Assembly (NCBI RefSeq): GCF_016097555.1
Contig: NC_054701.1
Location: 31,726,008 to 31,790,007, forward strand
DNA: 64,000 bases
Direction of reading: 5' to 3'
From: Gigantopelta aegis
Lineage: Eukaryota; Mollusca; Gastropoda; Neomphalida; Peltospiridae
Position 1 is the stretch's first letter; every line of letters begins with the position of its first letter. A program made the translations under genes and the position numbers. Positions 23,457 through 34,609 of this stretch are shown in pieces. The notes beneath the pieces were generated by a model. That model had not been told where the DNA came from. It ran no database searches and saw only the letters and a list, made by a program, of their open reading frames with translations.

Positions 23457-24609
23457 CCCCCCAAATTTCAATTAGTATTCTAATGACGCCACGTTACATC
23501 TCCCTGCAATAGTAATAAATCGGGTGCATGGCACTTCCGTTATCAGAATGCTGGAAAATGTTCAGTGCAAAAGTGCTACTGAAATTTATCTGCTTGAAGA
23601 TTACTAAATTATCTCACTCTTTTTGAAGAAAATACTATCATAAAAATTGTACCATTTACGAAATATGGATACGACGTGAAATTACTGTATGATATGTTAG
23701 GGCCTATATTTATTGTGTATGAAGCCAAAATGATGGTGCGGAAAATGACTGTCGGCGACCTTAGTCAAGTTCCGACTTCTGTTTCTAGTATTTGAGATAA
23801 TCTTCTTGCTGCAAAGGAAAGGTCTGTTATAAAAAGTAAACATTATAACGCCTCCCAACATGAATTCCATCGTGACGAAATCACATATCGGACGCATTTT
23901 CGAACCTTTCCACTGAAATGTCGAAGTTTTTTTTACTAGGCCCCTAGTTAGATTAATAACCCATGGGCATTTTTTAAAGCTTGCATTGTGTCCTACAACA
24001 TAAGGGCTGATTCAGAATCTAGGGTCGGTAGTTATATTTTTTATTAACGGTCGAACTTTCGTGACGGAATCACACGCACAAACGGCAATTTTCCGACAAG
24101 GCATGATTGACAAAAATAATCTGCTCCCCTCTGATACTTATTGGAATAACATCTGTTTTGTCATATGGGTGTATTAATGTTATTAATAAAACTAATTTTC
24201 ATTATAAACTGATGACTAAGTTTCTGAAACAAGTTTGCCTAGGGATATACATTCTCGCTAAATATACAATTAGAAGTTCTGTAATAGTTATTTTAGTTAC
24301 CACTAAATACAGTAACGGGGCAGTATCAAACTTGTATAATGACCAACATTATTTCTTAACTTTTGTTTTCAAATGTAAAGATTATACCTTGAAAAACCTG
24401 GTCATACACAGTTAAAACCAATTAACTTCATTACTAATAGAGCAACATCAATTTTATTGAGGGATCTTTGAAATGAACGACAAGTTAAACACGTAACGTA
24501 ACAGTTATCGCATAATTTGTTTACAATATAATAAATCTGACGGGAAAGAACTGATTGTTGCTTAACAGAAACTAGGAGAAATTTTGACCAAGTGTGGTAG
24601 GGGTTTAAA
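23457..24609. other. Non-coding DNA with GTGACGGAATCAC motifs
   Basis: GTGACGAAATCAC at 23872-23884 and GTGACGGAATCAC at 24061-24073 also recur at 28413 and 28576. I see nothing else. Confidence 0.4.
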
Positions 24610-25924
24610 AAAACCCCACCCACTTAATAACGGGTATGACCACCTCTTGAATTGACCACTGCAGTGCATCGCAGGCGCATAGAATTGACTAAAGTGTTTG
24701 ACGAAGTTCGTTGACGTTAGCGGGTGGGTTGGGACGACGCCTCAATCGTCTGTCCAGATTATCCCAGACATGCTCGATGGGGTTGAGATCAGGACTTTTA
24801 GCGGGCCAGTCATCAATGAAATCAATGTTATTTGTCCTAAGAAAATTTACAGTGTCTCTAGCTGTATGAGAGGTGGCATTATCATGCTGAAAAATCGAGA
24901 TGTTGGCGTTGTTATGGAACAGAGGAATGACGTGATGAGCGAGAATGTCATCGTGGTAACGTTGAGCATTTAAATTGCCATCAATGACGACTAGTAGTGA
25001 ACGATAACCATGGGCAATGGCTGCCCAGACCATGACACAAACCCCACCCCCGAAACGATCTCGTTCAAGAACACAACAGTCAGCATAGCGTTCATTTCTC
25101 CTACGGTAGACGCGCACCCTGCCATCACCATGTTGTAAAGAAAATCTGGATTCATCCGAAAAAAGAACGGTATTCCAGCGTCGCCGTATCCAACGAGTGT
25201 CTACACCTGCCCAATTAAGACGATTTAGACGATGACGTTGCGTTAAAACGCATCCGACGTAAGGACGTCGCGCATGTAAACCGTTCTCCCGCAGACGATT
25301 ACGAACAGTTTGCCCACTGATTCGGTTATTATGAAGCCCAGGTGTGTTAGCAGCAGTAGCAGTGGCAGTTTGGAATCGATTGCGCAAATGCGTGTTCATG
25401 ATATAGCGGTCTTGACCACGCGTTGTAACACGCCGACGTCCACAACGTGGCAAGTCGTCGGTGCTTCATGTCGTTCGCGAACATTTCGTATCGCTCGACT
25501 AGAACTCCCAACATGCCTTGCAACGTCTTCTGTCGACATGCCAGCATCAAGCATGCCAATCGCCCGTTCGCGTAAATTATTGGGTATTCTTGGCATACTA
25601 AAAATGCTACAATGTAAAACATGTTGTGTTTTTTTTACAAATTTTGAAGCGTTTTCGTTCACTTGACAACAATATCAGTCAGACAAGTAAAACAAATTGA
25701 CCGAATACTACACGGGACATGTCGAACCATGCATGCACGTGCAAATTGAATTTCACGTTGTCGACGATTAACAGTGCAAAAATAATCGATAAAATTCATG
25801 AATCCTGATAATACAGCTCAAGGCTAATACTACCTATATAATTTCATTACACAATGAATTCTTTAACACAACAAATACTATATGTACAAATCGGAAGTTT
25901 CTTTTTTTGTTCAGTATATATACG
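24610..25924 (-). mobile_element. Tc1/mariner element, decayed
   Basis: It contains a nearly whole transposase gene. The 5' terminal repeat is probably TATACTGAACAAAAAAAGAA at about 25919-25900. The other terminal repeat was not recognised. Confidence 0.7.
24624..25596 (-). pseudogene. Tc1-type transposase with two frame changes
   Basis: From MPRIPNNLRERAIGMLDAGM at 25596 the helix-turn-helix region is read to about 25465. After a frame change the main catalytic part runs on: LFSDESRF, FQHDNATSH and [14 protein letters not shown], so the D, D and E with 34-residue spacing are intact. A second frame change near 24690 separates the terminal NSMRLRC...GGHTRY. Only small lesions break it, so it is moderately young. 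Confidence 0.85.
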
Positions 25925-26210
25925 ACATAAATTATTCTGTTCACTATCTATTTTTACGAGAATTATTGAAGTAAGCACTGTTTACAACACATTATAAACC
26001 CATTGTTCTCAAGCACTCATTGTTGACAACTGCCCCGCTCATCCCCACGTGAAAGGTCTGCATTGTATTAAACTGATTTTTCTTCCACCAAACACTACTC
26101 CAAAGACCCAACCAATGGACCAAGGTGTGATTTATAAAAACCCACTATCGAATTTGGTGTTAGATTTACGGCTGCAAGAGTTAGACCAGGATGTTGTGAT
26201 TTCTGTTCTC

Positions 26211-26495
26211 TGAGTGAGTGCTCCGCAAGGCTCAATGGGTAGGTGTAAACCACTTGCACCGACCAGTGATCCATAACTGGTTCAACAAAGGCCATGGTTT
26301 GTGCTATCCTGCCTGTGGCAAGCGCAAATAAAAGATCCCTTGCTGCTAATCGGAAGAGTAGCCCATGTAGTGGCGACAGCGGGTTTCCTCTCAAAATCTG
26401 TGTGGTCCTTAACCATATATCTGACGCCATATAACCGTAAATAAAATGTGCTGAGTGCGTCGTTAAATAAAACATTTCTTTCTTTCTTTCTTTCA
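26211..26495 (+). repeat. SINE, 5' truncated
   Basis: It runs from GTGAGTGCTCCGCAAGGC to a CTTTCTTTCTTTC tail. It is close in sequence to 14524-14918 and 37120-37510. Confidence 0.85.
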
Positions 26496-26826
26496 ATAGA
26501 ATATTGTTTCAGACATGCAGGATTTGTTGTGACATGCACTGAAGTAACTAATGAGGGGCAGTGGGATAAAAAAAAAACAACATCCGGCTTAATTATGTAT
26601 TGTGTTTGCATTTGTGAAATTGACTGTTATTTCACGCAATAAAAGATTTTCTACTTTACACGATGATTTAAAAAAAATTCTCCATGAAAATTTATATGTT
26701 TAGTTATCTCAAATGTAACGATATCTCAAACTAACCGGCTGGCACCAGCAAATTTGACATGCAGAGAGTTTACTGTACTAGAATGCAAATATTATGTGCA
26801 TGATTATCCCAAGTACTCTGATCGTA

Positions 26827-27073
26827 AGAGAAAGAAAGAAATGTTTTATTTAACGACGCACTCAACACATTTTATTTACGGTTATATGGCGTCAGACATA
26901 TGGTTAAGGACCCATTGAGCCTTGCGGAGCACTCACTCAGAGTTTGGAGTCGGTATCTGGATTAAAAATCCCATGCCTCGACTGGGATCCGAACCCAGTA
27001 CCTACCAGCCTGTAGACCGATGGCCTACCACGACGCCACCGATGGCCTACCACGACGCCACCGAGGCCGGTAT
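26827..27073 (-). repeat. SINE insertion 1 in the hairpin MITE
   Basis: Reversed tail at left, tRNA-like head at right with a short duplicated GATGGCCTACCACGACGCCACC. An internal deletion joins the tail to the head. ATCGTAAGAG flanks both ends as the target duplication. Confidence 0.85.
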
Positions 27074-27127
27074 TATCGTAAGAGAGTAAGACGGACATTT
27101 TGACAGTTATAACGCTTTCATTACGTA

Positions 27128-27458
27128 TTGAGAGGAAGGAAGGAAATGTTTTATTTAACGACGTGTTCAACACATTTTATTTACAGTTATATGGCGTCGG
27201 ACATATGGTTAAGGACCCCACAGATATTGAGGGAGGAAACCCGCTGTCGCCACTTTTATTGGCTACTCTTTTCGATTAGCAGCAAGGGATCTTTTATATG
27301 CACCATCCCAGACAGGATAGCACATACCACAGCCTTTGATGTACCAGTTGTGGTGCACTGGCTGGAACGAGAAATAGCCCAATGGGCCCACTGGCGGGGA
27401 TCGATCCCAAACCGACCGCGCATCAAGCGAGTGCTTTACCACTGGGCTACGTCTCGCC
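27128..27458 (-). repeat. SINE insertion 2 in the hairpin MITE
   Basis: A near-full-length reversed SINE with head GGGGATCGATCCCAAACCGA and CCACTGGGCTACG. TACGTATTGAGAG occurs on both flanks as the target duplication. Confidence 0.85.
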
Positions 27459-27876
27459 CCTACGTATTGAGAGCGTCATTACTGTCCAAATGTCCTACGG
27501 TCAGATTTGCAATAAATAACTACAAATTAATGTGAAAATAGTGAAATATGCCCTTCCAACTGGCATCTATAACATGAACAACACGCGTGCAAACGAACAC
27601 ACTCGAACTATCATATTTAGTTAGATTCACCCCGTGTCACCTTATAAGTGCGCCATTCAATGGGTAACTATTTGATACACACTTTTGGGTAGAATGTCTT
27701 TCCTTAAAAAAATTAATGTTTTGTCTTCTGGGTTGTTTTGGATGTTCTTAGTCAGTTAGTGTCACGGGTTGGGTGAAACGTGTATTACATATTGGGTAGC
27801 AGAAGAGCGACCATTATTTACTTAGTTCGATAGAGCATATTGAAGAGTAAGAACGGGTGAGACATTTGGTATATCA

Positions 27877-27881
<5 letters not shown>

Positions 27882-27957
<76 letters not shown>
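27882..27957. repeat. (CT)n microsatellite
   Basis: Pure CT followed by a short GT tract. Confidence 0.98.
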
Positions 27958-27967
<10 letters not shown>

Positions 27968-28412
27968 AACTGTGTGTGTGTGTTACGGTTACAGCCTTTA
28001 AAACATGCGGAGGTTGTTGTGAAACAAAGCGGGAAATGGTAGAATCGTTATTATACAAATAACATCTGGTTCCCTCTAAATGTGATATATAATTCCATTT
28101 TGTTCGCTGACATGCGTGTTGTTATTAGTACATTGTAGTAAATGTGGGTAGACTGTGCCGGAGATTAAGCTGTAGATCACTACAATTCTTGTCGTTACTG
28201 AAAGTGACTACGATCTTTATGTTATCTTGGTCCCTGATTCCAGAGTCCTTCTGGACGTCTTTGGTGCCATTGCACGACGTTGGGTCAACCATTTTACGTT
28301 ATTAAGACACTGACGGAATCTTTCGTCATCAACCTTCTGGGGAATCGTGAAGAAGAAAGCAATAATTTCATTACTTTAATCGTCATGGTTATCCGTGTCA
28401 ATGACTTATTTG

Positions 28413-28588
28413 GTGATTCCGTCACATTAAAATATGTCATTCTGTCACAGTCGTCAGCCTGCATTTTGGGATATTATGACAAAGGTCTGTATTATTCCTA
28501 GACAGAACACCTATCATGTATACATTTAAGTTGCCATAAATATCACGATGTTCAAATGAAATAACGATGTAAATTGTGACGGAATCAC
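28413..28588. repeat. Inverted pair of the 13-mer GTGATTCCGTCAC
   Basis: GTGATTCCGTCAC at 28413-28425 and its reverse complement at 28576-28588 bound 150 bp. Other copies of the 13-mer lie at 23872 and 24061. Confidence 0.5.
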
Positions 28589-28599
28589 AAAACTCGCAC

Positions 28600-29194
28600 G
28601 CTGGCGGCAGAACAATAATCTCGTCATTGAAGGGACAGACCCTTAAATAACATTTCATACTCCATACCTCAAAATGTGCACTATTATTCCACGACCACAA
28701 AAAGCACAAACATGTATAGTACCAATCAAAATGATGTCCATAGGCTTGATGTTCAGAATAGCCCAAAGCTTAAAATCGCAAACAATAAACAATTTGAGTT
28801 TCATTCTGAATATTATATATCATCATGTAAAATAAATGGAGATATTAATGCATTTTGAAAAAGTCCTATTTGAAGACATTTAACATTATCTCGCCTTCAT
28901 GTAAAATTATTTAATCTCATTGGTTGTTTGCCGTTGGACAAATCCCTTATACCCCTGTGGGCGGAGCCAAATTCTCTTATACCCCGTCTGTAATTTCCAA
29001 CAGTTTCCAGCCACCCCAGTTAATACTAAAGCAATAATTAGATTATAAATAACATTGATAATCAATCAAGTATACATAATTAATTTTATTTTTACTATAA
29101 AATACACTATTTCAATACTTTTAAAAGCTGCAATGTTGAACTCGGCCACCTAATTACGGTCGTGGTGTTATTGTATTAAAGCGCGATTAGCAAC

Positions 29195-29226
<32 letters not shown>

Positions 29227-29460
29227 ACATACATTTCTGATAAAAAGAAATAGTTTTTTTTATTAATATCTGTTTCAGACAATTTCGAATTACAAACATT
29301 TGAAGTTAAAAACTCGTTTATCGATAGAACTATTTTTCGTCACTGGCAAGTGCTTTCGTTCGCGTCCGCGTGGTACGGCTCCGTTAATAAATTGTTAACA
29401 ATTATTGTCTGGCGTTATTTTGATTATTTGGCTAAATGGTTTAACATGTCGGCAAGATAA
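28600..29460. other. AT-rich intergenic DNA
   Basis: A T run at 29190-29223 is the only clear feature. There is no gene evidence. Confidence 0.4.
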
Positions 29461-29464
29461 ATTC

Positions 29465-29580
29465 GTTGTAGAAGCATCTCTCGGGGTATATGGCTTTTAT
29501 GTACCCTCTGTGTGCTATTAAAAGAACACACAGAGGGTACATAAAAAGCCATATAGGCCTACTCGTGATGCTTCTACAAC
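29465..29580. repeat. 116-bp imperfect palindrome
   Basis: Outer arms GTTGTAGAAGCATC/GATGCTTCTACAAC and inner arms TATATGGCTTTT...CCCTCTGTGTG/CACACAGAGGG...AAGCCATATA fold into a long hairpin. A loop lies at about 29515-29525. It may be a foldback MITE or a hairpin transcript source. Confidence 0.8.
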
Positions 29581-29807
29581 TTATAATATTGTTTTTTGAC
29601 TGTTCGGTGGATGTTTACGTGGAATTCATGCCAAGATCTGGCCTCAATGGCGTAACCCTAATGGTTAAGGATGAGGTGGCTAAGGCTTTTTCAAAGGACT
29701 GCGTACTCTACCTTAACACAGTACCTTAAAAATGTTCACTCGGCTTCTGGTCAAGGATTTACGGTATTGTTTTTAATGCCCATTCGAGCGTCAATATAGA
29801 GGATAAT

Positions 29808-30413
29808 AAACGAGTTGCCAGTTATTATCAAATTTGATAATAACTGGTACCGAGTTTGTTATTCTATTTATTACCCCAGCTATTTTTTATTATTTTTTTG
29901 TTTTTTAAAAAGCCTTTACTTTTTATATAGCCTACATCGGCTATATGTCCATGTAGGCCTATATAGAAACGACGTAAACTACTTTACTGTTCTGGGTATT
30001 GCTTTAACATTGTATTTTATTCACGGTTCACAGATAATTTTCAAAACCCAAAGTTCTATATATTCTGTAAAAAAAAAAAAAAAAAATCTATAATGAATTG
30101 CATTAAACTACCAGTTTATTACAAGTTTAACACTGAAACCAGAAAGACGTAAAAGGCAAACGCTTTAAACTACGTGACGTCACTGTGTGTGATTTGCCAA
30201 ATTGTGATGACGTCATATTTAGTACCGACAAGGTGATTGGTTTGTTGCCGTCAAATCGTCCAATAGTAGTGTACATTAAAGCACTGCATGATAATTTTCG
30301 TACAAGTTATTATCAAATTTATGTCCTTCGTGAAATAATTTTCGCTAAAGCTCTTGACAAGTGAAAATTATTTTACTCGGGACATAAATTTGATAATAAC
30401 TGGTAACTCGTTT
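29808..30413. repeat. Element with 28-bp inverted ends
   Basis: AAACGAGTTGCCAGTTATTA... at 29808-29835 is matched by its reverse complement at 30386-30413 with one mismatch. Both ends are themselves partly palindromic; the right end folds over 30304-30402. No coding capacity. Confidence 0.7.
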
Positions 30414-30529
30414 AATGTGTACACAATAGTGACCAACGAAAAAAACACACAAAAACCCCCTGTTCAACCATACCTGCAATGAGCAACGAAGCAGGGAACG
30501 TCAGCAGTAAACACGGCCGAGATAATCAG

Positions 30530-31108
30530 CAATCTAATTAAAATTAGCTCCACTATTACATGTGGATCTAACACCAGCCAGTTGGAGCTCATGTCCACCA
30601 ATCAAAACCTTACTTGCAGAATCCTGCCAGTGATTTAAAACTAACAACACTGCGTAGTCCCCAATGTCCAGGTAACATTTCGTCTGTAAATAATAATTTA
30701 AATATTGACCAATCACACTTCGCCTTAGAGCATACAAATTCTAAAAATATCGGGCGAGTCTATTTTAGTGGCCGCAGTACAGCGAACCATACCAATACGT
30801 ACGGGGTGGGTTATCAGTCTTCAATTTTACATTAAAAATTATTTATTTATTTATATAAAATTAAAAAACTAAATCAGTCTTCAGTTTTACATTACAAATT
30901 ATTTATTTTATAAAATAAAACATGTTTTAAAGGCATTCGTAATTCACACGAAACATGTCGTATACCCTCAGGATAATTCGGAATGTTTTCAAATTATTTT
31001 TAAATCACTGGCAGGATTCTGCAAGTAAGGTTTTGATTGGTGGACATGAGCTCCAACTGGCTGGTGTTAGATCCACATGTAATAGTGGAGCTAATTTTAA
31101 TTAGATTG
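30530..31108. mobile_element. Non-autonomous element with 111-bp inverted arms
   Basis: The left arm 30530-30640 and right arm 30998-31108 look identical as reverse complements. Flanks AGATAATCAG (30520-30529) and AGATAACCAG (31109-31118) resemble a 10-bp target duplication with one change. Long arms plus 9-10 bp duplications are typical of Mutator-like (MULE) elements. The 357-bp interior has no gene. Confidence 0.75.
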
Positions 31109-31318
31109 AGATAACCAGGTTCATTTATCAATAGCACACCCGTCGTCTACGGCTGGTTACTTTTCTCATACTCTGTAGCCTACTTGTGAGTGAGTGGGTC
31201 ACCGACGACTCTTCTTGGCGAGTAGTTGAATCGCCCAGTTTTGCTTATGTTCAAACCTAATCTTCAGTTCATATTAAATTGTGGTGCGGTTTTTAGTTTA
31301 CCAAATGAAAAAATAATA

Positions 31319-31477
31319 CAGGCCCGTAGCCAATGGGGGTGGGGGGTGGGGGGTTGACCCCCCCCCCCCCCCATCGCCGAGGCTTTTTTTTTTAATATAC
31401 CCCCGGACCCCCCTAAGCTCACCATAAGCCTAAACGACCCCCCCCCCCCCCCCCTCAAAATCCTGACTACTGGCCTG
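31319..31477. repeat. 159-bp MITE with CAGGCC termini
   Basis: Left CAGGCCCGTAG and right CTACTGGCCTG are inverted with one mismatch. ATAATA flanks both sides (31313-31318, 31478-31483). The inside holds several long C runs. Confidence 0.65.
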
Positions 31478-31485
31478 ATAATAAT

Positions 31486-32979
31486 TATACTGGCAGCCAT
31501 AGAAAACGCAACACCAACTCAAGTGTCATTAAATCAGTGAAAGTAGCAAGCAAATTCTATCCAGGCACTGTATTACGAAAAAGACACAATTGTGCAAAAT
31601 TTCATTAACCAGCCCTTATTGTGCGTGGGGTACCAAACAATTTTTTTGCTAATGCGGAACAAAATGTCAATATCGGGTGTGGCCACCATGGGCATCCAAT
31701 ATGGCAGCGCAGCAATGTCTCATGGAGCAAATGACCCTCCTGGTGAAGATCTGGGGGATCTGATGCCACACGAACCAAATTTGCCTCCAATTGCTGAAGA
31801 GTGTAAGCAGGGGCTTGTAGCCGGAGTAATCGTCCCATTGCATGCCAAACATGTTCTATAGAAGCAAGGTCGGGTGACAGAAATGGCCATGGAAGAACAT
31901 TGATGTGTTGCTGGTTCAGATAGGCCATAGTGAGTCTAGCCGTGTGAGGCCTGGCGTTATCATGTTGTAACGTCTGTAGATGAGGGTTAGCTGCCATGTG
32001 ATGCATGACGTGGTTTTGGAGGACCTCGTCTCTGTAGGTTTTCCGCGTTGCAACGTCCTTGTAAGACGTGAAGGTCTGTCCTACCTTACATGCTGATTCC
32101 TCCCCATATAATCACATTACCATCTCCCCAGCGATTCACCTCATGGACACAACAAATGGCGTATCTTGTACCACGTCTCCGCCACACCCGCATCCGCTCA
32201 TCGGCATAGCTGAGATGAAATCTGGATTCATCCGTAAAGAGGATCTTTCCCCAATGGCGTTGTGTCCATCGACGATGCGATCGAGCCCACTGAATTCGCT
32301 GTTGTCGATGCCGCTGTGTCAGGATTGGTCCAACGTAGGGTCTTCTTGGTTGCAGGCTCTGCTCCCGTAGTCGGCGTCTGTTGGCTGATGGGACCGTTCA
32401 GGCCACAGGTGGTAGTAGCTGTCCTAGCTGCAGGTTTAAATCTGTTGCGCAGGTGAGACAGGTAAATTTGCCGATCTTGGTGGCGGGTAGTGACACGTCG
32501 TGGACCAGCGCGGGGTCGATCACGTGTGGTGCCAGTTTGTCGTAAGCGGTGTTGCAGTCTCGAAATCGTGGAGTTGTGGCAATTGAAGCTACGGGACATT
32601 TCCTCACCAACAAGCAGGCTCTAAGACATCTTATGGCTCGTTCCCTCTCAATGCCAGAAAGTCGCGGCATCGTGAACGTCGTTGCATTAACCTAAGGTCG
32701 ATCACAACATGTGAATCGGATAACTCAATTTCCTGGCCTTATAACCGTAGAAATGGTGCTGTAAGGTGCCAGTGGCATGACCTGCACGTGCGTTTGGGAG
32801 ATGTTCAAGAAAATTCTGTTCCGGAACAATAACATGCTTCAGCACGTGTACAAAGTACGGTTTGACGTGACCTTGCATCCCGTTGCATTCATTCTACCCT
32901 ATATTTCAGATAGCATCTCCACAAAAAAACAAAATGAGCCAAATAAATGAGTTCTGCGTTTTCTATGGCTGTCAGTATA
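31486..32979 (-). mobile_element. Tc1/mariner element, both ends present
   Basis: Inverted ends TATACTGGCAGCCATAGAAA (31486) and its mate TTTCTATGGCTGTCAGTATA (32979) bound 1.49 kb with TA at both borders. It encodes a broken transposase. Confidence 0.9.
31667..32670 (-). pseudogene. Tc1-type transposase, several frame changes
   Basis: It starts MPRLSGIERERAIR at 32670 and ends GGHTRY-stop at 31667. Readable blocks in changing frames include [55 protein letters not shown] and SPDLASIEHVW. The catalytic D, D and E codons survive. At least four frame changes break it. It differs from family 1 and 2 in its terminal repeats. Confidence 0.85.
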
Positions 32980-33019
32980 ATTCAGTTTCGCATTAGGTCG
33001 GCAATCAAGTATGAATTGG

Positions 33020-33320
33020 CCTTAGGGTTTTATGTGCACTTTCAGAACAAGCTGTTGTAGCACACGCCTGCCGTGGGCACAAGTGTTGGCTACGCCATCT
33101 CTTCCGTCTATGACAAACAGTATGTTCTACTATGGTGGTATGGTATAGGGATTAACGTGCTCATTCAGAGCAAGCTGTTTTAGCGCTCCTCCGCCCAGTA
33201 CAGGAAAGGGTTGGGGCGGGTGGGAGAAGGCACCGTCTGCACTGGCAGGTGCAAGAGAGCACCAGCAGCCCGACCGGGGTTGGTAACAAGCGGGCGATGT
33301 TCTACTAGCCCCAGTGTCCT
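33020..33320. repeat. Dispersed repeat with 'ACAAGCTGTTGTAGC' motif
   Basis: TCAGAACAAGCTGTTGTAGC, GCACTGGCAGGTGCAAG and GAGCACCAGCAGCCCGA are shared with 40321-40550 in the same order. The identity of the family is unknown to me. Here the motif is partly duplicated. Confidence 0.7.
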
Positions 33321-33370
33321 CTAATATAGGCGTCGGAAGATGCCGGCAATTACATGCATATAAGTAATAG

Positions 33371-33454
33371 TTATACCCACACTTTACGAGGTGTATCGGT
33401 GAATATCCCTACTGCTGGGATATTCACCGATACACCGAGTAAGTGTGGGTATAA
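33371..33454. repeat. 84-bp near-perfect hairpin
   Basis: TTATACCCACACTTTACGAG...GAATATCCC at 33371-33409 pairs with GGGATATTC...GTGTGGGTATAA at 33417-33454, loop TACTGCT. The GTGTATCGGTG core links it to the repeats at 12593 and 36200. Confidence 0.85.
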
Positions 33455-33906
33455 TTGACTTAAACCCTACTTTAGGTCGAGTGAATTATTATTATATCAG
33501 TCAGGGCCGGATTTAAACCGGGGGGGGGGGGGGGGGGGGGCAGGTTCCCGGAGCACTTCAGGTTCAGGGGCCCCTCAACATATACTAAAAGGCAAAAGTT
33601 ATTGTGACACACAAAAGACATAGATAATTGATGATAAGTTTTTACTACCGTGTATGAAACGTTATAACATGGAAAGAGAAATGTCTGAAAGTATGGAAAC
33701 GAGTAATAGACCATGAAAAGGGCACACCTGCCATATGCAAATGAGCCACATCACTAGAGGGGGTCCAGAGGGAAGTTCGCACCATCAGTAGCGAGTGTGT
33801 CAACCTTGAGCATTGGTACAGGCCTGGCACCGTCGTCTCATTTAGGCTACTAAACGCTGGAGAAAGGGATGGCACGGGCTGTGAGGGTTGCTGGCTGGAA
33901 CCTATT

Positions 33907-34131
33907 TCACATATGCGTGGTTCGGATCCATGTGTCTTGGCGAGGGGTTGTTACGGGTGGTCGGCCGCTATGGGGACGGTCCTTGACCTGGTTGTTTTGT
34001 TGATATGGTTGCCACAAGTGCCATATGGTTTTTCTGTGGACGTTGAATTGACGTGCGACGTCACGCTGCGAGGTCCCAGATTCAAGCATCCCTATGACTC
34101 GCCATCTGTAATTTTCACTGAGGCGTGGCAT
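33907..34131 (-). pseudogene. Tc1-type transposase N-terminal fragment
   Basis: MPRLSENYRWRVIGMLESGT at 34131, followed by the helix-turn-helix text QRDVARQFNVHRKTIWHLW and the SGRPPVTTPRQD linker. The catalytic domain is missing. Confidence 0.8.
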
Positions 34132-34512
34132 GACGAAATTGCTTCAAACAGTTAACTAATGGTGTTTTTCTGACTTCTGGACTTCTGAAGGCTGCACAGA
34201 GTGGCAATGATTTACGACTGAATGTCTGGCCTTTTATAGTCAACACTGGACAGCATTTCTTTCGAATATTCCATGTTTCTTGCACAAAGCATGCAATCGC
34301 TGTAACAACTGCTTGGTTGCATTTCTTTGAGCTGTTTCATGCACATTTTCTCTGGTTTACATCCATAAATCCTATTCATAAATTTATTACTCCAAACAAT
34401 CCATGTCACAATAACTTTTGTCTTTGAGTATAGAAACTGAATTACATGATAAATAAAAACAATTAACTAATTTTATAATTATTACATTTTGTTAATAAAG
34501 GGAGTCCTTAGT

Positions 34513-34514
<2 letters not shown>

Positions 34515-34546
<32 letters not shown>
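34515..34546. repeat. Poly(G) run
   Basis: A G run of about 32 bases. Its length is likely unreliable in assembly. Confidence 0.9.
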
Positions 34547-34609
34547 CTCTGGCAGGGGGCCCCGGGGCAATTGCTCCCTTTGCCTCCTTATAAATCCGGC
34601 ACTGATATC

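Larger units (their letters stand above)
26810..27510. repeat. Hairpin MITE copy split by two SINEs
   Basis: The pieces CCCAAGTACTCTGATCGTAAGAG (26812), ACGGACATTTTGACAGTTAT (27090) and ACTGTCCAAATGTCCTACGG (27481) reassemble the palindromic element seen at 50074-50228. Two SINE insertions separate them. Confidence 0.75.
33497..34607. repeat. Candidate element with GCCGGATTTA ends and G runs
   Basis: GGCCGGATTTAAA near 33504 and TATAAATCCGGC near 34590 are inverted. Each is followed inward by a long G homopolymer and then GGCCCC-type sequence. A Tc1 fragment lies inside. Confidence 0.4.

Noticed and set aside
29490-29729. Frame with a hydrophobic segment that could pass for a signal peptide
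   Set aside because: It is the translation of the 116-bp palindrome and its flank, far from and unlinked to the SRCR gene.
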